Origin: an uncultured Eubacteriales bacterium
GTDB taxonomy: Bacteria; Bacillota; Clostridia; Oscillospirales; Acutalibacteraceae
DNA length: 64,000 nucleotides
Assembly (NCBI GenBank): GCA_934667845.1
Contig: CAKUMQ010000009.1
Location: 1 to 64,000 of the forward strand
Reading direction: 5' to 3'
The position numbers and the translations under genes are program-made. Below the pieces are notes generated by a model. It saw only the letters and a program-made list of their open reading frames with translations, searched no databases and was not told the origin of the DNA. Of the stretch, positions 16,301 through 24,929 are shown in pieces. Numbering within the stretch: position 1 is the stretch's first letter; each line of letters begins with the position of its first letter.

Positions 16301-18366
16301 CCGCCCGTATCCTGACTGCAGGCGGCACCGTGAAATTTGCGGCGCAGATGGATTCCGTCGTGAAATTCTGGGTGTATGTCAGTAATATCAGCGTGATCAA
16401 TACCGTTCGCTTTGAGCTGTCCGATACGCAGGACGCGAATGAAAAAGAATGGGAGATCACCAAACAGATCACGCAGAACGGCTGGAATGAGATCACGGTC
16501 GACTTCTCCGGCGGCACCGGAAAGCTCGATCTCAATGATATCCGTTTCTGGCGCTGCTTCATCCTGACCAAGTCGGGCGAGGGCACCTATGACTTCGGTC
16601 TGGATGAGCTGTCCGTGACCAATACCTCCAAGCCCGCCGAGAAAGAGCCGACCGATTTCGACAAGATCGCCGATCAGTACAACAAGGTGACCTCCGGCTT
16701 TAATTACACGGCGGATGCGCTGATGGACGGCTGGAAATATGACGGCGGTCCCAAGGTGGATACCGACGAGAAGAAAGAGGGCACCGGCAGCCTGCGCTTT
16801 GATACCAAGAACAGCAATGTGCTCGGTATCATCCAGAGCCAGAACCTCAATGTGGACATGACGAGCATCTGGGACGATGGCTATGTCGGCTTCTGGCTGT
16901 ATGTCAACGACCGCGACGCGATCAAGCAGATCATGATGGAGATCAGCTCCAACAATGCGATCGACAAGAACGAATATCAGATCGAGCTGACGAAGCAGAT
17001 CACGGACAACGGATGGAACTATGTGGTGTTCAAGCTGTCCGACATGCGCGATCAGCAGCTCGGCGAGATAGACAAGGCGAACATCCTGCGCTGGCGCCTG
17101 TTCGTGCTCGGCAACAAGACCGGCAAGGACATTACGCTGCGGCTCGACGACATCAGCCTGCTGACCAAAAAGGTCGGCGGCGACGAGGTCTCCGGCTTCG
17201 GCTATGACGCCGACGCGATCGATACCGGCAAGTACGATTACGCCGGAACGGCGAAGACCGACACCGATGCGAAGCAGGGCAGCGGCTCCGTCCGCTTTGA
17301 CCTCAAGGATGAGGGCGGCCTGCTCGGCATGATCCGTACAAAGACCAAGCTGAACTTCAAGGTGGAGAATCCCGATGCGACCGCCGTGCAGCTCTGGGTG
17401 TATGTCAGCGACGCGTCCGCGGTGAAAAACGCCGTGTTTGAGCTGGCTTCTAAGAGCCAGGATTATGACGAGATGCAGTGGGAGTTCCGCGGCAGCCTGT
17501 CCGACGGCTGGAACCAGGTCACGCTGATGCTGAAAAACGGCTCGCGTCCCAAGACCAACCCCAACGGCACGGAAAACGCGTTTACGACTGATTCCATCAA
17601 CTTCTGGCGCGTCTATCTGCTCGGCAACAACACGGGCGAGACCGTGACGGTCAGGATCGACGACGTGAAGATGATCGTCATTGACGACGAGAACAACAAG
17701 GATCCCGAGAAGCAGTTTAACGATGACTGCGACGAGATCAACGACACGAAGTACCAGTACATTCCCACCCCGACGATCGGGGAGGGCAACGGCGGCGGCA
17801 AGGCGTATGCGTTCACGCTTGCGAACACCTCCGATGCCGACAGCCGTATGCGCTGGGTCAACAAGACCGGTCAGCTCAACTTTGCGATCGACGACTGGAA
17901 GAACAGCTATGTCACCTTTGACATTTATCTGAGCGATCCGTCGCTGGTGAAGCAGCTCGCATTTGAGCTGTCCTCCATTGCGGTGGATGCGTCCGACGAG
18001 CTGCAGTACAATGTGGAAACGGGCACGCTCACCGAGGGCTGGAACACCGTTCTGGTGCCGCTGCTCGCCATGGATCCCGGCTCGCTGGATCTTGAGCATC
18101 TGCGTTCGTCCCGCATCTTCCTGCTTGCCGACAAGAGCGGCGAGGAGCTGACGGTGCGCCTCGACAACATCCGCCTGCACAACCGCAACGAGCAGGACGA
18201 GAGCGACGAGTCCTCCGACGATTCCGACAACAGCAATGTGAACCCCGACACCAGCGACAAAAACAACCCGAACACCGGTGCGGCTTCCGCGGTTCTGCCG
18301 GCGGCTCTGCTGCTCGGTGCGGCGGCTGTGACTGTCGTCACCCTGCGCCGTCGTCGCGGCAATTGA
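13348..18366 (+). CDS. Very large NPNTG-anchored surface protein with helical repeats and jelly-roll-like modules
   Basis: A 1672-residue exported protein. There is an N-terminal signal segment (residues 1-34), then three beta-rich modules to about residue 610, each ending in a W-N/H-x-V-like strand. Residues 615-930 hold about four to five copies of a roughly 68-residue helical repeat around DAIGDVTLDSKAAIEEAE...Y..LT..QK. Residues 930-1630 carry at least four further beta-sandwich modules with repeated F-W-x-Y-V and DNGWN-type motifs, probably carbohydrate binding. The C-terminus is Asp/Ser-rich, then NPNTG, a hydrophobic segment and RRRR: a sortase-type cell-wall sorting signal. The SD AAGGAGG precedes the ATG. 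No catalytic motif was recognised; an adhesin or glycan scaffold is the most likely role. It heads the uptake locus. Confidence 0.85.
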   Translation: MKLARNKRILAGFAALAILAGVLCANLVIVRANAESARTTRTPEDIVLVDLNAEKDLKNDSIIAMGGATTSVEKVDADEATGFPGGTAYVAAWKSGRLVGIQRNAGSYAKDFGVLKGSYVLDAWVYVSDVTKLSRVRIDVCQGNLADTRGYIFQKGKTEDIDLLTEGVQTIHNGWNHFVAPLTEADMKCSADYPTQINSYRVFDNGDSGATLKIASLVLRGVESDVFDGGFTAADEKKVSDMDTTLGNHISVKDIATLKEGTAVEGQPTSGTAYVVDYKSSKPVTMHLPGIGFENLGIEVAAAGKMTVDAWIYVPVNNNLSHLVFRAFKSDTLQQNNSNVTSIVENANGAVVGTFEVENTYNSKSGWQHIVREVNVPAGKIGSLSFHNHKKNTPMVSFAIGSLKLTVDGKDYDVVTPDDAKDVSKVRNINEEYKVVDTALLTGGTAGVPSGTAYYVDNYSNAFWGLPLEGKLNIDISNMATSSNKSGKLYYKLDTWIWMKDAATAKAGNFVLRLFPNEFSNDVANKSYIERWIFNYGVGGDADLDEDTPGNQTLQNGWNHVVAYVDDLGGSVKATGATKLDTVLLYTHNADGASSNGGATNRTSYALASLQILPVTEVNDVIAMINALPATVTYADKAAVEAARAALDALDATNQKRVTDSVGTRLTAAEEAIAACKAKITAVEEKIDAIGDNVTLDSAAAIKEAEDAYNALTAAEKADVSNAAKLTAARAAYDKLVKDNATADKVIAAINEIGEVTLESESKIVAAEALYAELSDDQKTLVTNYETLTAARAKYDALKADKDAEDAFNAKVDAIGDVTLDSKAAIEEAETAYAALTDTQKAAVADAKAKLDAARAKYDAMAALEAKAKPVREAIDAIGDVTLDSKDKIEAAEAAYNELTEEEKAYVTNYNTLKTARDTYNDLLESDKYPLSSPNFGFDVINSRYTYEVKRGANFVNEIKPELGTGHDGSENGATYLRGMKAGDAARILTAGGTVKFAAQMDSVVKFWVYVSNISVINTVRFELSDTQDANEKEWEITKQITQNGWNEITVDFSGGTGKLDLNDIRFWRCFILTKSGEGTYDFGLDELSVTNTSKPAEKEPTDFDKIADQYNKVTSGFNYTADALMDGWKYDGGPKVDTDEKKEGTGSLRFDTKNSNVLGIIQSQNLNVDMTSIWDDGYVGFWLYVNDRDAIKQIMMEISSNNAIDKNEYQIELTKQITDNGWNYVVFKLSDMRDQQLGEIDKANILRWRLFVLGNKTGKDITLRLDDISLLTKKVGGDEVSGFGYDADAIDTGKYDYAGTAKTDTDAKQGSGSVRFDLKDEGGLLGMIRTKTKLNFKVENPDATAVQLWVYVSDASAVKNAVFELASKSQDYDEMQWEFRGSLSDGWNQVTLMLKNGSRPKTNPNGTENAFTTDSINFWRVYLLGNNTGETVTVRIDDVKMIVIDDENNKDPEKQFNDDCDEINDTKYQYIPTPTIGEGNGGGKAYAFTLANTSDADSRMRWVNKTGQLNFAIDDWKNSYVTFDIYLSDPSLVKQLAFELSSIAVDASDELQYNVETGTLTEGWNTVLVPLLAMDPGSLDLEHLRSSRIFLLADKSGEELTVRLDNIRLHNRNEQDESDESSDDSDNSNVNPDTSDKNNPNTGAASAVLPAALLLGAAAVTVVTLRRRRGN

Positions 18367-18384
18367 GAAAGGATCAGACTGATT

Positions 18385-20013
18385 ATGAAGAAAAAACAGC
18401 TGTTGACCGCTCTGCTGGCGGTCGTGATGGCGACGGGCCTGCTGTTTGGCGGATGCCAAAAGGATCCGGCGGAAAGCTCGGAGGCGGCGGAGTCCACCGC
18501 CTCCACCACCGCCGCCGATTCGGCGGATTCCGAAGAGCCGGACAGCACGGATCAGAGTGCGGAGGAGGATTCCTCCGCCGAGGATTCCGGTGCTGCGACC
18601 ACTGCCGAGGAGAGCAAGAATTCCGGCAAAAATACCACCAAGCGAACGTCTGCTTCCACCAAGCAGACCGGCGTGGTCGCCGAGGTGGATAAATATGATA
18701 CGGACGGCCTCAAAACGGTGGATATGAAGGGTTACACCCTGAAGATCGCCTTGACGTCCAAAAGCCTGATCAAAAACATGCGCAAAAAGGGCGATAAGGA
18801 CTATACCGAGCCGAACGAGGCGACCCAACTGCGGTATAATGCGCTTGCCAATGTCGAAAAGCGCTTCAACTGCACGATCACACCGGTGTATTATGAGCCG
18901 GGCAAGCTGTCGCAGACCTATTCCCAGGCGATCATGGTGTCGGCAACCAACTCGGTGCCGCAGGTGATCCTCGGCTCTCTGTGGGAGGCGGGCAACATGA
19001 TGTCCGCAAAGCTCCTGACCGATTTCGGCCAGCTCAAAAACGTCGATATGTCGAAGCCCTGGTGGAACAAGGCCATGGCGGAGGGCAGTAAGATAGGCGG
19101 CAAGGTCTATCTCGGTCTGTCGAACATCACCGAGCCGGACGTCCGTTCCTGGTACATCGCTTATAACAAGAAGATCGCCAAATCGATCGGTCTGACCGAT
19201 GCCGTCCTGTCGGATATGATCAAGAACAAGACCTGGACGGTCGACAACTTCATCGCCTGGTCGAAAAAGGCGGTCAAGGACAAAAACGGCGACGGCAAGC
19301 TGACCGAAAAGGATCAGTGGGGCTTTGCCGCTCCCGGTACCGACTTTATCTATGCGATGATGGCGTCCGGCGGCGCTTCGTTCGTGGACGTGGACAAGAG
19401 CGGTAAGCGTGTGTACGGTCTGAACAACGATAACGCGATCTCCGTTCTCGAGAAGATCAACAAGATCATGTGCACCGAGGGCATCCGCTATCCCGTGACC
19501 AACAACAAGGATCAGATGGCGGCGGGCACCGACGGTAAGGTGCTGTTCTGGGGCTATCAGGCGCATTCCATCCTTTCGAGCATCCGCGAAGAGGGCGATA
19601 TCGGCATTCTGCCGGTGCCGATCGGCGGCGACCGCAAGGATTATGAGGCGCTGGTCGACCACAACTGCGCGGCGGCGATGATCCCCTCGACGACGAAGGA
19701 TCTCGACAAGGTCGGCACGCTCCTCGAGGCGATGTCCTTTGCCTACTGGAAGCTCATCCCCGAGCGGCTGGAGCTGTATAAGGAGCTGTATCTCGAAGAG
19801 GGCGACACGCTCAGCCTGTCTGTCGTGGATGGCGTGTTTGACCGCATGAACTGCTACGCTTGGGAATTCGACAACACGTCGGCGTTCCTCAAGAGCACCG
19901 TTCAGCCGATCCTTGACGCCTGCACCAAGGCGAATGCCGAGATCTCCGGCACCGTGGCGGCGATCAAGAATCCCTCGCAGGCAACCATCAACAATTTCTA
20001 CGGGCAGAAGTAA
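18385..20013 (+). CDS. Carbohydrate ABC transporter solute-binding lipoprotein
   Basis: A 542-residue lipoprotein with lipobox LFGGC (Cys24), a long acidic Ser/Thr/Glu linker (residues 28-95), then a family-1 extracellular solute-binding fold. It includes a WDELL-like region (TWTVDNFIAWSKKAV), an EKDQWGFA strand and a late W-rich helix. It should sit on the outer face of the membrane and deliver a glycan to an ABC permease pair, most likely that at 23108-24900. The SD AAAGGATC lies just after the surface-protein stop. A hairpin-rich 220-bp spacer separates it from the next solute-binding gene. Confidence 0.88.
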   Translation: MKKKQLLTALLAVVMATGLLFGGCQKDPAESSEAAESTASTTAADSADSEEPDSTDQSAEEDSSAEDSGAATTAEESKNSGKNTTKRTSASTKQTGVVAEVDKYDTDGLKTVDMKGYTLKIALTSKSLIKNMRKKGDKDYTEPNEATQLRYNALANVEKRFNCTITPVYYEPGKLSQTYSQAIMVSATNSVPQVILGSLWEAGNMMSAKLLTDFGQLKNVDMSKPWWNKAMAEGSKIGGKVYLGLSNITEPDVRSWYIAYNKKIAKSIGLTDAVLSDMIKNKTWTVDNFIAWSKKAVKDKNGDGKLTEKDQWGFAAPGTDFIYAMMASGGASFVDVDKSGKRVYGLNNDNAISVLEKINKIMCTEGIRYPVTNNKDQMAAGTDGKVLFWGYQAHSILSSIREEGDIGILPVPIGGDRKDYEALVDHNCAAAMIPSTTKDLDKVGTLLEAMSFAYWKLIPERLELYKELYLEEGDTLSLSVVDGVFDRMNCYAWEFDNTSAFLKSTVQPILDACTKANAEISGTVAAIKNPSQATINNFYGQK

Positions 20014-20028
20014 AGCCTGTGGCCTTTG

Positions 20029-20102
20029 GGGCGGGCGACGGTCGAAAGGCCGCCGCCCGCCCGTTTCAAAGCCCGCCCCCTTGCGGGGCGGGGCTTTGAA
20101 AA
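20029..20102. repeat. Two consecutive GC-rich hairpins after the solute-binding gene
   Basis: Hairpin 1 pairs GGGCGGGCG (20029-20037) with CGCCCGCCC (20054-20062). Hairpin 2 pairs TTTCAAAGCCCGCCCC (from 20064) with GGGGCGGGGCTTTGAAA (ending 20102) with a one-base slip. Neither has a classic T-run, so transcript processing or stabilisation of the upstream message is as likely as termination. Confidence 0.55.
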
Positions 20103-20119
20103 CGGCGCGTAGATGCTGC

Positions 20120-20198
20120 GGGTATAGTTTAAGGTATCCGAATCCGGCGGGGCTGCTGTTTTGCGGAATGCCCGGCTCGGATACCTTAGGATATACCC
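20120..20198. repeat. 79-bp inverted-repeat element
   Basis: Imperfect 28-bp arms, 20120-20147 and 20171-20198, share GGGTATA, TAAGGTATCCGA and CCGG around a 23-base loop. It ends about 40 bp before the start codon at 20241. The structure resembles a REP- or MITE-like palindromic unit; no second copy was noticed in the window. Confidence 0.6.
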
Positions 20199-20240
20199 CA
20201 TACCCCACCCCAGTTCCCTCGGAAAGGAAGGATGGAAGTC

Positions 20241-23093
20241 GTGAAAAAACAGGTACTCACCTTTCTGACAGCGGCGGCCCTGCTTTGCACGCTGCTGCCG
20301 GCGGTGCAGCCGACGGCGGCGGAAGGTGCTAAGACGGCGGATCAGACGGCGGCTGCGGCGCAGGATGCGGCTGCGGCGGAGAATTACGCCGTCTATGCCG
20401 CGGAAAACGCCGATAAGCCTGCGGCAGTGCAGACCGTCGCCGTGGAGGCGGAGAGCGCACAGATCGTCTCCGGCGATGCCGCTGTGCGGCAGGAAAGCGG
20501 ATGCAGCGGCGGCGCCGCACTGGCGACGGAGGAGGGTTCGGTCATCCGGCTGACGGTGACGGTTCCCGCCGACGGGCGCTATACGCTGACCCTGCGCGTG
20601 TCGACCGAGGCTGCCAAACGGGCGGCGGCGCACCGCGCGCTGACGGTCGACGGCGAAACGCCGTTTCCCGAACTTTCCGAGCTGACGTTCACCCGCTACT
20701 GGTGTGATGTGCTGGAAAACGGGGAGTTTCAGAAGGACAAAAGCGGCAACCAGCTGCGGCCGGATACCGAGAGCAAAATTGTGTGGCAGGATCAGCGGCT
20801 GGATGCCGCGTCCGGCGCGCCCTATGCGCTGTATCTGACGGCGGGCGAACACACCTTTACGCTGACCGCCACCCGTGAGCGGCTCGTGATCGACACGCTG
20901 ACGCTGGCGCCCGAGCCGGTAATGCCCGCCTATGCCGAAGTGAAGCAGGGGTGGGACAACGCGGGCTACACCTTTGCGGGAACGGAGGCGGATCTGACAC
21001 TCGAGGCGGAAAAGCCGACAGCCAAATCGGAAAATTCGCTCTATCCCCGTTCCGACCGCTCCTCTGCGGCGACAAAGCCGCAGTCGGCGGAGGGGCTGAC
21101 GCTCAACGCGATCGGCGGCTCGAACTGGAAGACCGTCGGACAGTGGATCAGCTGGACGGTCAACGTGAAAAAGTCCGGACTGTACCATATCGGCGTCCGC
21201 TATAAGCAGAATGCGCTGCGCGGCGTGTTTGTCAGCCGTGAGCTGACGATCGACGGGACGCTTCCCTTTGCCGAGGCGGCGCGACTGCGCTTTTCCTATG
21301 GCGGGCGGTGGCAGAGCACGGTCTTGTCCGATGAGGCGGGCGAGCCGTATGCGTTTTATCTGTCCGAGGGCAGACACACGCTGACCATGCGGGTGGTGCT
21401 CGGCGACACCTATGAGCTGACCGAGCAGGTCAGCGAGATCCTGACCGCCTTAAACCGCGATTACCGCGGCATCCTGTCCGTGACGGGCAGCAGCCCCGAT
21501 GTCAACCGCGACTATAACTTCCCCGATGTGATCCCCGATGTGCTGGCGAATCTTGCCAAGCAGCAGAAGGCGCTCGCCAAAGCCGCCGAAACGCTGCATG
21601 CGATCACCGGTCAGTCGGGACAGATGCTCTCCACCCTTCAGACAATGGAGCAGCAGCTGGAGCGGATGACGGCACGTCCCTATCGGATCGCACGGGAGTT
21701 TAAGACCTTCAAGAGCAACATCAGCTCGCTCGGCGACTGGGTGAAGAATATGACCGACCAGCCGCTGCTTTTGGATACGATCACGCTGCAGAGCGAGGAG
21801 AGCAAGCCGCTGCGCGCCGAGGCGAGCTTCTGGGAGAGCCTGTCCTTCAACACGGCGCTGTTTGTCAACTCCTTCACGCAGGATTACCGCATCGCCGATA
21901 CGGCGGACGAGGATCCGCTGGAGGTGTGGGTGCCGACCGGCCGCGATCAGTACCAGATCGTGCGGACGCTGGCGGAGAATGATTTCACCGTCAAGACCGG
22001 CAAGGCGGTCAACGTGCGCCTGGTGGCGCCGACCGCGCTGCTGCCGTCGACACTGGCGGGACGCGGACCCGACGTCGCGCTCTCCAATGCGCAGCATGTG
22101 CCGGTGGACTATGCACTGCGCGGCGCCGTGCTGCCGCTCAACGGCTTTGCGGACGCCGGGGAGATCTACGGGCGCTTTTCCGCCGGTGCGCTGACGCCGC
22201 TCACCTATGAGGGCAAGGTCTACGGCCTGCCGGAAAATCAGACGTGGCCGATGATGTTTGTCCGCCGCGACGTGTTCGACGAGCTGGGCGTGTCGGTCCC
22301 CGAAACCTGGGATGAGCTGCTGACGCTGCTGCCGACGCTCGGCCGCCGCAACCTCGAATTCGGTATGCTCGTCGGCTACGCGGGCTATCTCCAGATGCTC
22401 TATCAAAACGGCGGTACGCTCTACACCGCAGACGGCTATCACACCGCGCTCGGCACCAACGAGGGGGTCGGCGCGTTCAAAAAGCTGTGCGATCTGTTTA
22501 CGCAGTATAAGCTGCCGATCACCTACGATGCCGCCAACCGCTTTCGCTCCGGCGAAATGCCGCTGCTTGTCGCGGATTATGCGTTTTACAACCAGCTGAC
22601 CGTGTTTGCTCCCGAGATCAGCGGACAGTGGGAGATGACGTCGGTGCCCGGCACCGTGAAGACAGACGGCAGCGTTGACCGCACCGTCGTCGCGACCTCC
22701 ACTGCCTGCATCATTATGGCGCAGACGGATAAGCCGAACGACGCATGGGCGTTTTTGAAGTGGTGGACGTCGACCGAGGCGCAGGTCAGCTTCGGCACCG
22801 ATATGGAGGCGGTCTTGGGCCCCTCCGCGAAGCAGCCGACCGCGAATGTTGAGGCGGCGTCCCTGCTGCCGTGGTCCACGGCGGAATATGCGGCGCTGCG
22901 TAAGCAGCAGGAGACGGCAGTGGGCATCCCGACCGTCCCGGGCTATTATCAGGCGGAGCGTCTGATCGGCTTTGCGTTCAACGACGTCTACAACAACAAT
23001 TCCAACCCGCGCAACGAGCTGCTCGACTGCCTGCACAGCATCGACACCGAGCTGCTCCGCAAATACGACGAATTCCATTCGTCCAAGCCGTGA
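20241..23093 (+). CDS. Solute-binding protein fused to tandem carbohydrate-binding-like domains
   Basis: A 950-residue exported protein. The signal peptide (residues 1-25) has no lipobox. Residues about 60-240 and 260-400 are two CBM6/CBM35-like beta-sandwiches (VEAESAQ.. and LEAEKPT.. openings, with YxLYLxxGEHTFTL / YAFYLSEGRHTLTM strands). A helical linker spans 410-530. Residues about 560-945 are a family-1 solute-binding fold (EVWVPTGRDQ, GRGPDVAL, YGLPENQTWPMMFVRRD). It likely binds polysaccharide and hands oligosaccharides to the permeases encoded directly downstream. A GTG start at 20241 is chosen; an in-frame ATG at 20232 is only one base from the GGAAGG SD. A permease gene with SD overlapping this stop codon follows. 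Confidence 0.82.
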   Translation: MKKQVLTFLTAAALLCTLLPAVQPTAAEGAKTADQTAAAAQDAAAAENYAVYAAENADKPAAVQTVAVEAESAQIVSGDAAVRQESGCSGGAALATEEGSVIRLTVTVPADGRYTLTLRVSTEAAKRAAAHRALTVDGETPFPELSELTFTRYWCDVLENGEFQKDKSGNQLRPDTESKIVWQDQRLDAASGAPYALYLTAGEHTFTLTATRERLVIDTLTLAPEPVMPAYAEVKQGWDNAGYTFAGTEADLTLEAEKPTAKSENSLYPRSDRSSAATKPQSAEGLTLNAIGGSNWKTVGQWISWTVNVKKSGLYHIGVRYKQNALRGVFVSRELTIDGTLPFAEAARLRFSYGGRWQSTVLSDEAGEPYAFYLSEGRHTLTMRVVLGDTYELTEQVSEILTALNRDYRGILSVTGSSPDVNRDYNFPDVIPDVLANLAKQQKALAKAAETLHAITGQSGQMLSTLQTMEQQLERMTARPYRIAREFKTFKSNISSLGDWVKNMTDQPLLLDTITLQSEESKPLRAEASFWESLSFNTALFVNSFTQDYRIADTADEDPLEVWVPTGRDQYQIVRTLAENDFTVKTGKAVNVRLVAPTALLPSTLAGRGPDVALSNAQHVPVDYALRGAVLPLNGFADAGEIYGRFSAGALTPLTYEGKVYGLPENQTWPMMFVRRDVFDELGVSVPETWDELLTLLPTLGRRNLEFGMLVGYAGYLQMLYQNGGTLYTADGYHTALGTNEGVGAFKKLCDLFTQYKLPITYDAANRFRSGEMPLLVADYAFYNQLTVFAPEISGQWEMTSVPGTVKTDGSVDRTVVATSTACIIMAQTDKPNDAWAFLKWWTSTEAQVSFGTDMEAVLGPSAKQPTANVEAASLLPWSTAEYAALRKQQETAVGIPTVPGYYQAERLIGFAFNDVYNNNSNPRNELLDCLHSIDTELLRKYDEFHSSKP

Positions 23094-23107
23094 AAGGAGG
23101 GCGTATC

Positions 23108-24013
23108 ATGAAAAGATCCAAACTCGCGCGCAGTCGCGCTGCCGCGGAAAATGCCAAAAGCTACGCCCTGATCGCGCCGTATATGCTGATCTTCTTCACG
23201 TTCAGCGTGCTGCCGGTGCTGATCGCCATCTTTTTCAGCTTCACCCGCTTCAATATGCTGCAGGCGCCGCAGTTCATCGGCTTTGCCAACTATGTGCGGA
23301 TGTTCGGCTCGGACGATGTGTTCTATACCGCGCTGAAAAACACGCTGTTCATGGCGGTCATCGTCGGCCCGGGCGGCTATCTGCTCAGCCTGTTCTTCGC
23401 CTGGATGATCAACGAGCTGTCCGACCGGCTGCGCCCGTTTGTGACGTTTCTGTTCTATGCGCCCTCCATCTCCGGCAACGTCTATCTGATGTGGACGGTG
23501 CTGTTCAGCGGCGATATGTACGGCTATATCAACGGTATGCTGCTGAATCTCGGCGCGATCAGCGAGCCGATCCAGTTTTTGAAGAACACCAAATATATGA
23601 TGACGATCGTGCTGATCGTCTCCCTGTGGGCAAGCCTCGGCACGAGCTTTCTGACCTTTGTCGCCGGCTTTAAGGGCATCGACCGCCAGTATTACGAGGC
23701 GGGCATGATCGACGGCATCTCCAACCGCTGGCAGGAGCTGTGGCATATCACGCTGCCGATCATGCGGCCGCAGATGCTGTTCTCCGCCGTTATGTCCATT
23801 TCCGGCGCGTTCGGCGTCGGCGCGATTTCGACGGCGCTGTGCGGCTTCCCCTCCAATAAATATGCGGTACATACACTGATGAACCATCTGACCGACTACG
23901 GCGGACTGCGGTATGAGATGGGCTACGCCTGCGCGCTGGCGACGCTGCTGTTTGTGATGATGGCAGGGTTTAACATGCTGGTGCAGCGGCTGATTTCGAA
24001 GGTAGGTGAATGA
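23108..24013 (+). CDS. Carbohydrate ABC transporter permease (MalF/UgpA type)
   Basis: A 301-residue inner-membrane permease with six predicted membrane segments and the EAA loop (residues about 190-215, EAGMIDGISNRWQELWHITLP), which contacts the ATPase. The ATG at 23108 is chosen because AAAGGAGG lies 6-7 bases before it, overlapping the stop of the solute-binding gene. It pairs with the next gene as a heterodimeric channel. No ATP-binding subunit is encoded in the locus, so a shared MsmX-like ATPase is expected elsewhere. Confidence 0.93.
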   Translation: MKRSKLARSRAAAENAKSYALIAPYMLIFFTFSVLPVLIAIFFSFTRFNMLQAPQFIGFANYVRMFGSDDVFYTALKNTLFMAVIVGPGGYLLSLFFAWMINELSDRLRPFVTFLFYAPSISGNVYLMWTVLFSGDMYGYINGMLLNLGAISEPIQFLKNTKYMMTIVLIVSLWASLGTSFLTFVAGFKGIDRQYYEAGMIDGISNRWQELWHITLPIMRPQMLFSAVMSISGAFGVGAISTALCGFPSNKYAVHTLMNHLTDYGGLRYEMGYACALATLLFVMMAGFNMLVQRLISKVGE

Positions 24014-24900
24014 GTATGACAGGATCTGCGGTCAAATCGCGCCGCCATCATCGGTATGCGCTGAAAAACCGGTCGCTTGTGGGCAGCATACTGAATCTGC
24101 TGTTTTTGCTGTTCATGGCGATATTCATGGTGCTGCCGCTCGTGTACACCATCTGCACCTCCATCAAGCCGCTCAATGAGCTGTGGATCTATCCGCCGCG
24201 CTTTTTGGTGACTAACCCGACATTCGACAATTTCCGCGATCTGATGACGCTGATGAACGACGCGACCGTGCCGCTGTCGCGCTATCTGTTCAACACCGCA
24301 TTTATTGCGGTGATCGGCACGGCGGGCAACGTCATTTTCTCCTCTATCTGTGCCTATGCGTTTTCCATGCGGCAATTTCCCGGGAAAAAGGTGATCTTCA
24401 GGATCGTCGTGCTGACGCTGATGTTCAACACCGCCGTCACCCAGATCCCGACGTTTCTGATCATCTCCTCGCTCGGCTGGCTGGATACCTACCTTGCCTA
24501 TATCATCCCGGCGTTTGCGACCCCGATGGGACTGTACCTGATGCGCCAGTTTATGGATCAGATGGTGCCGTATTCCATTATCGAGGCGGCAAAGCTGGAC
24601 GGCGCGGGCGAGCTGACCATCGTGTTCCGCCTCGTGATGCCGATCGTGCGCTCCGCGTGGATCACGCTGATCATCTTCTCGTTCCAGGCGCTCTGGGCGG
24701 TGGGTGAAAACACCTATATCTACGCCGAGAGCATGAAGACCTTCAACTATGCCCTCCAGCAGATCCTGGCAGGCGGCGTGGCGCGTGCCGGCATCGGCGC
24801 GGCGGCCGCCGTCGTGATGATGGCTGTGCCCGCCGTGGTGTTCATCGTGTCCCAGAGCAACGTTCTGGAGACGATGGCGACCTCCGGCATGAAAGACTGA
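24010..24900 (+). CDS. Carbohydrate ABC transporter permease (MalG/UgpE type)
   Basis: A 296-residue partner permease with six membrane segments and the EAA motif EAAKLDGAGELTIVFRLVMP near residue 195. It overlaps the previous stop codon (ATGA). A second ATG at 24016 is better spaced from the AAGGTAGG SD and may be the true start. Together with the upstream permease it forms the first of two permease pairs in this locus. Confidence 0.93.
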   Translation: MSMTGSAVKSRRHHRYALKNRSLVGSILNLLFLLFMAIFMVLPLVYTICTSIKPLNELWIYPPRFLVTNPTFDNFRDLMTLMNDATVPLSRYLFNTAFIAVIGTAGNVIFSSICAYAFSMRQFPGKKVIFRIVVLTLMFNTAVTQIPTFLIISSLGWLDTYLAYIIPAFATPMGLYLMRQFMDQMVPYSIIEAAKLDGAGELTIVFRLVMPIVRSAWITLIIFSFQALWAVGENTYIYAESMKTFNYALQQILAGGVARAGIGAAAAVVMMAVPAVVFIVSQSNVLETMATSGMKD

Positions 24901-24929
24901 TGAGACAGCGGAAAGGCGGGAACGGAACC

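Noticed and set aside
14926..20208. Long open frame (over 1700 codons) on the minus strand across the surface-protein and solute-binding genes
   Set aside because: It is a shadow of GC-rich codon use in the plus-strand genes, which have signal peptides, SDs and recognisable domains. The antisense product has no start signal and no recognisable domain.
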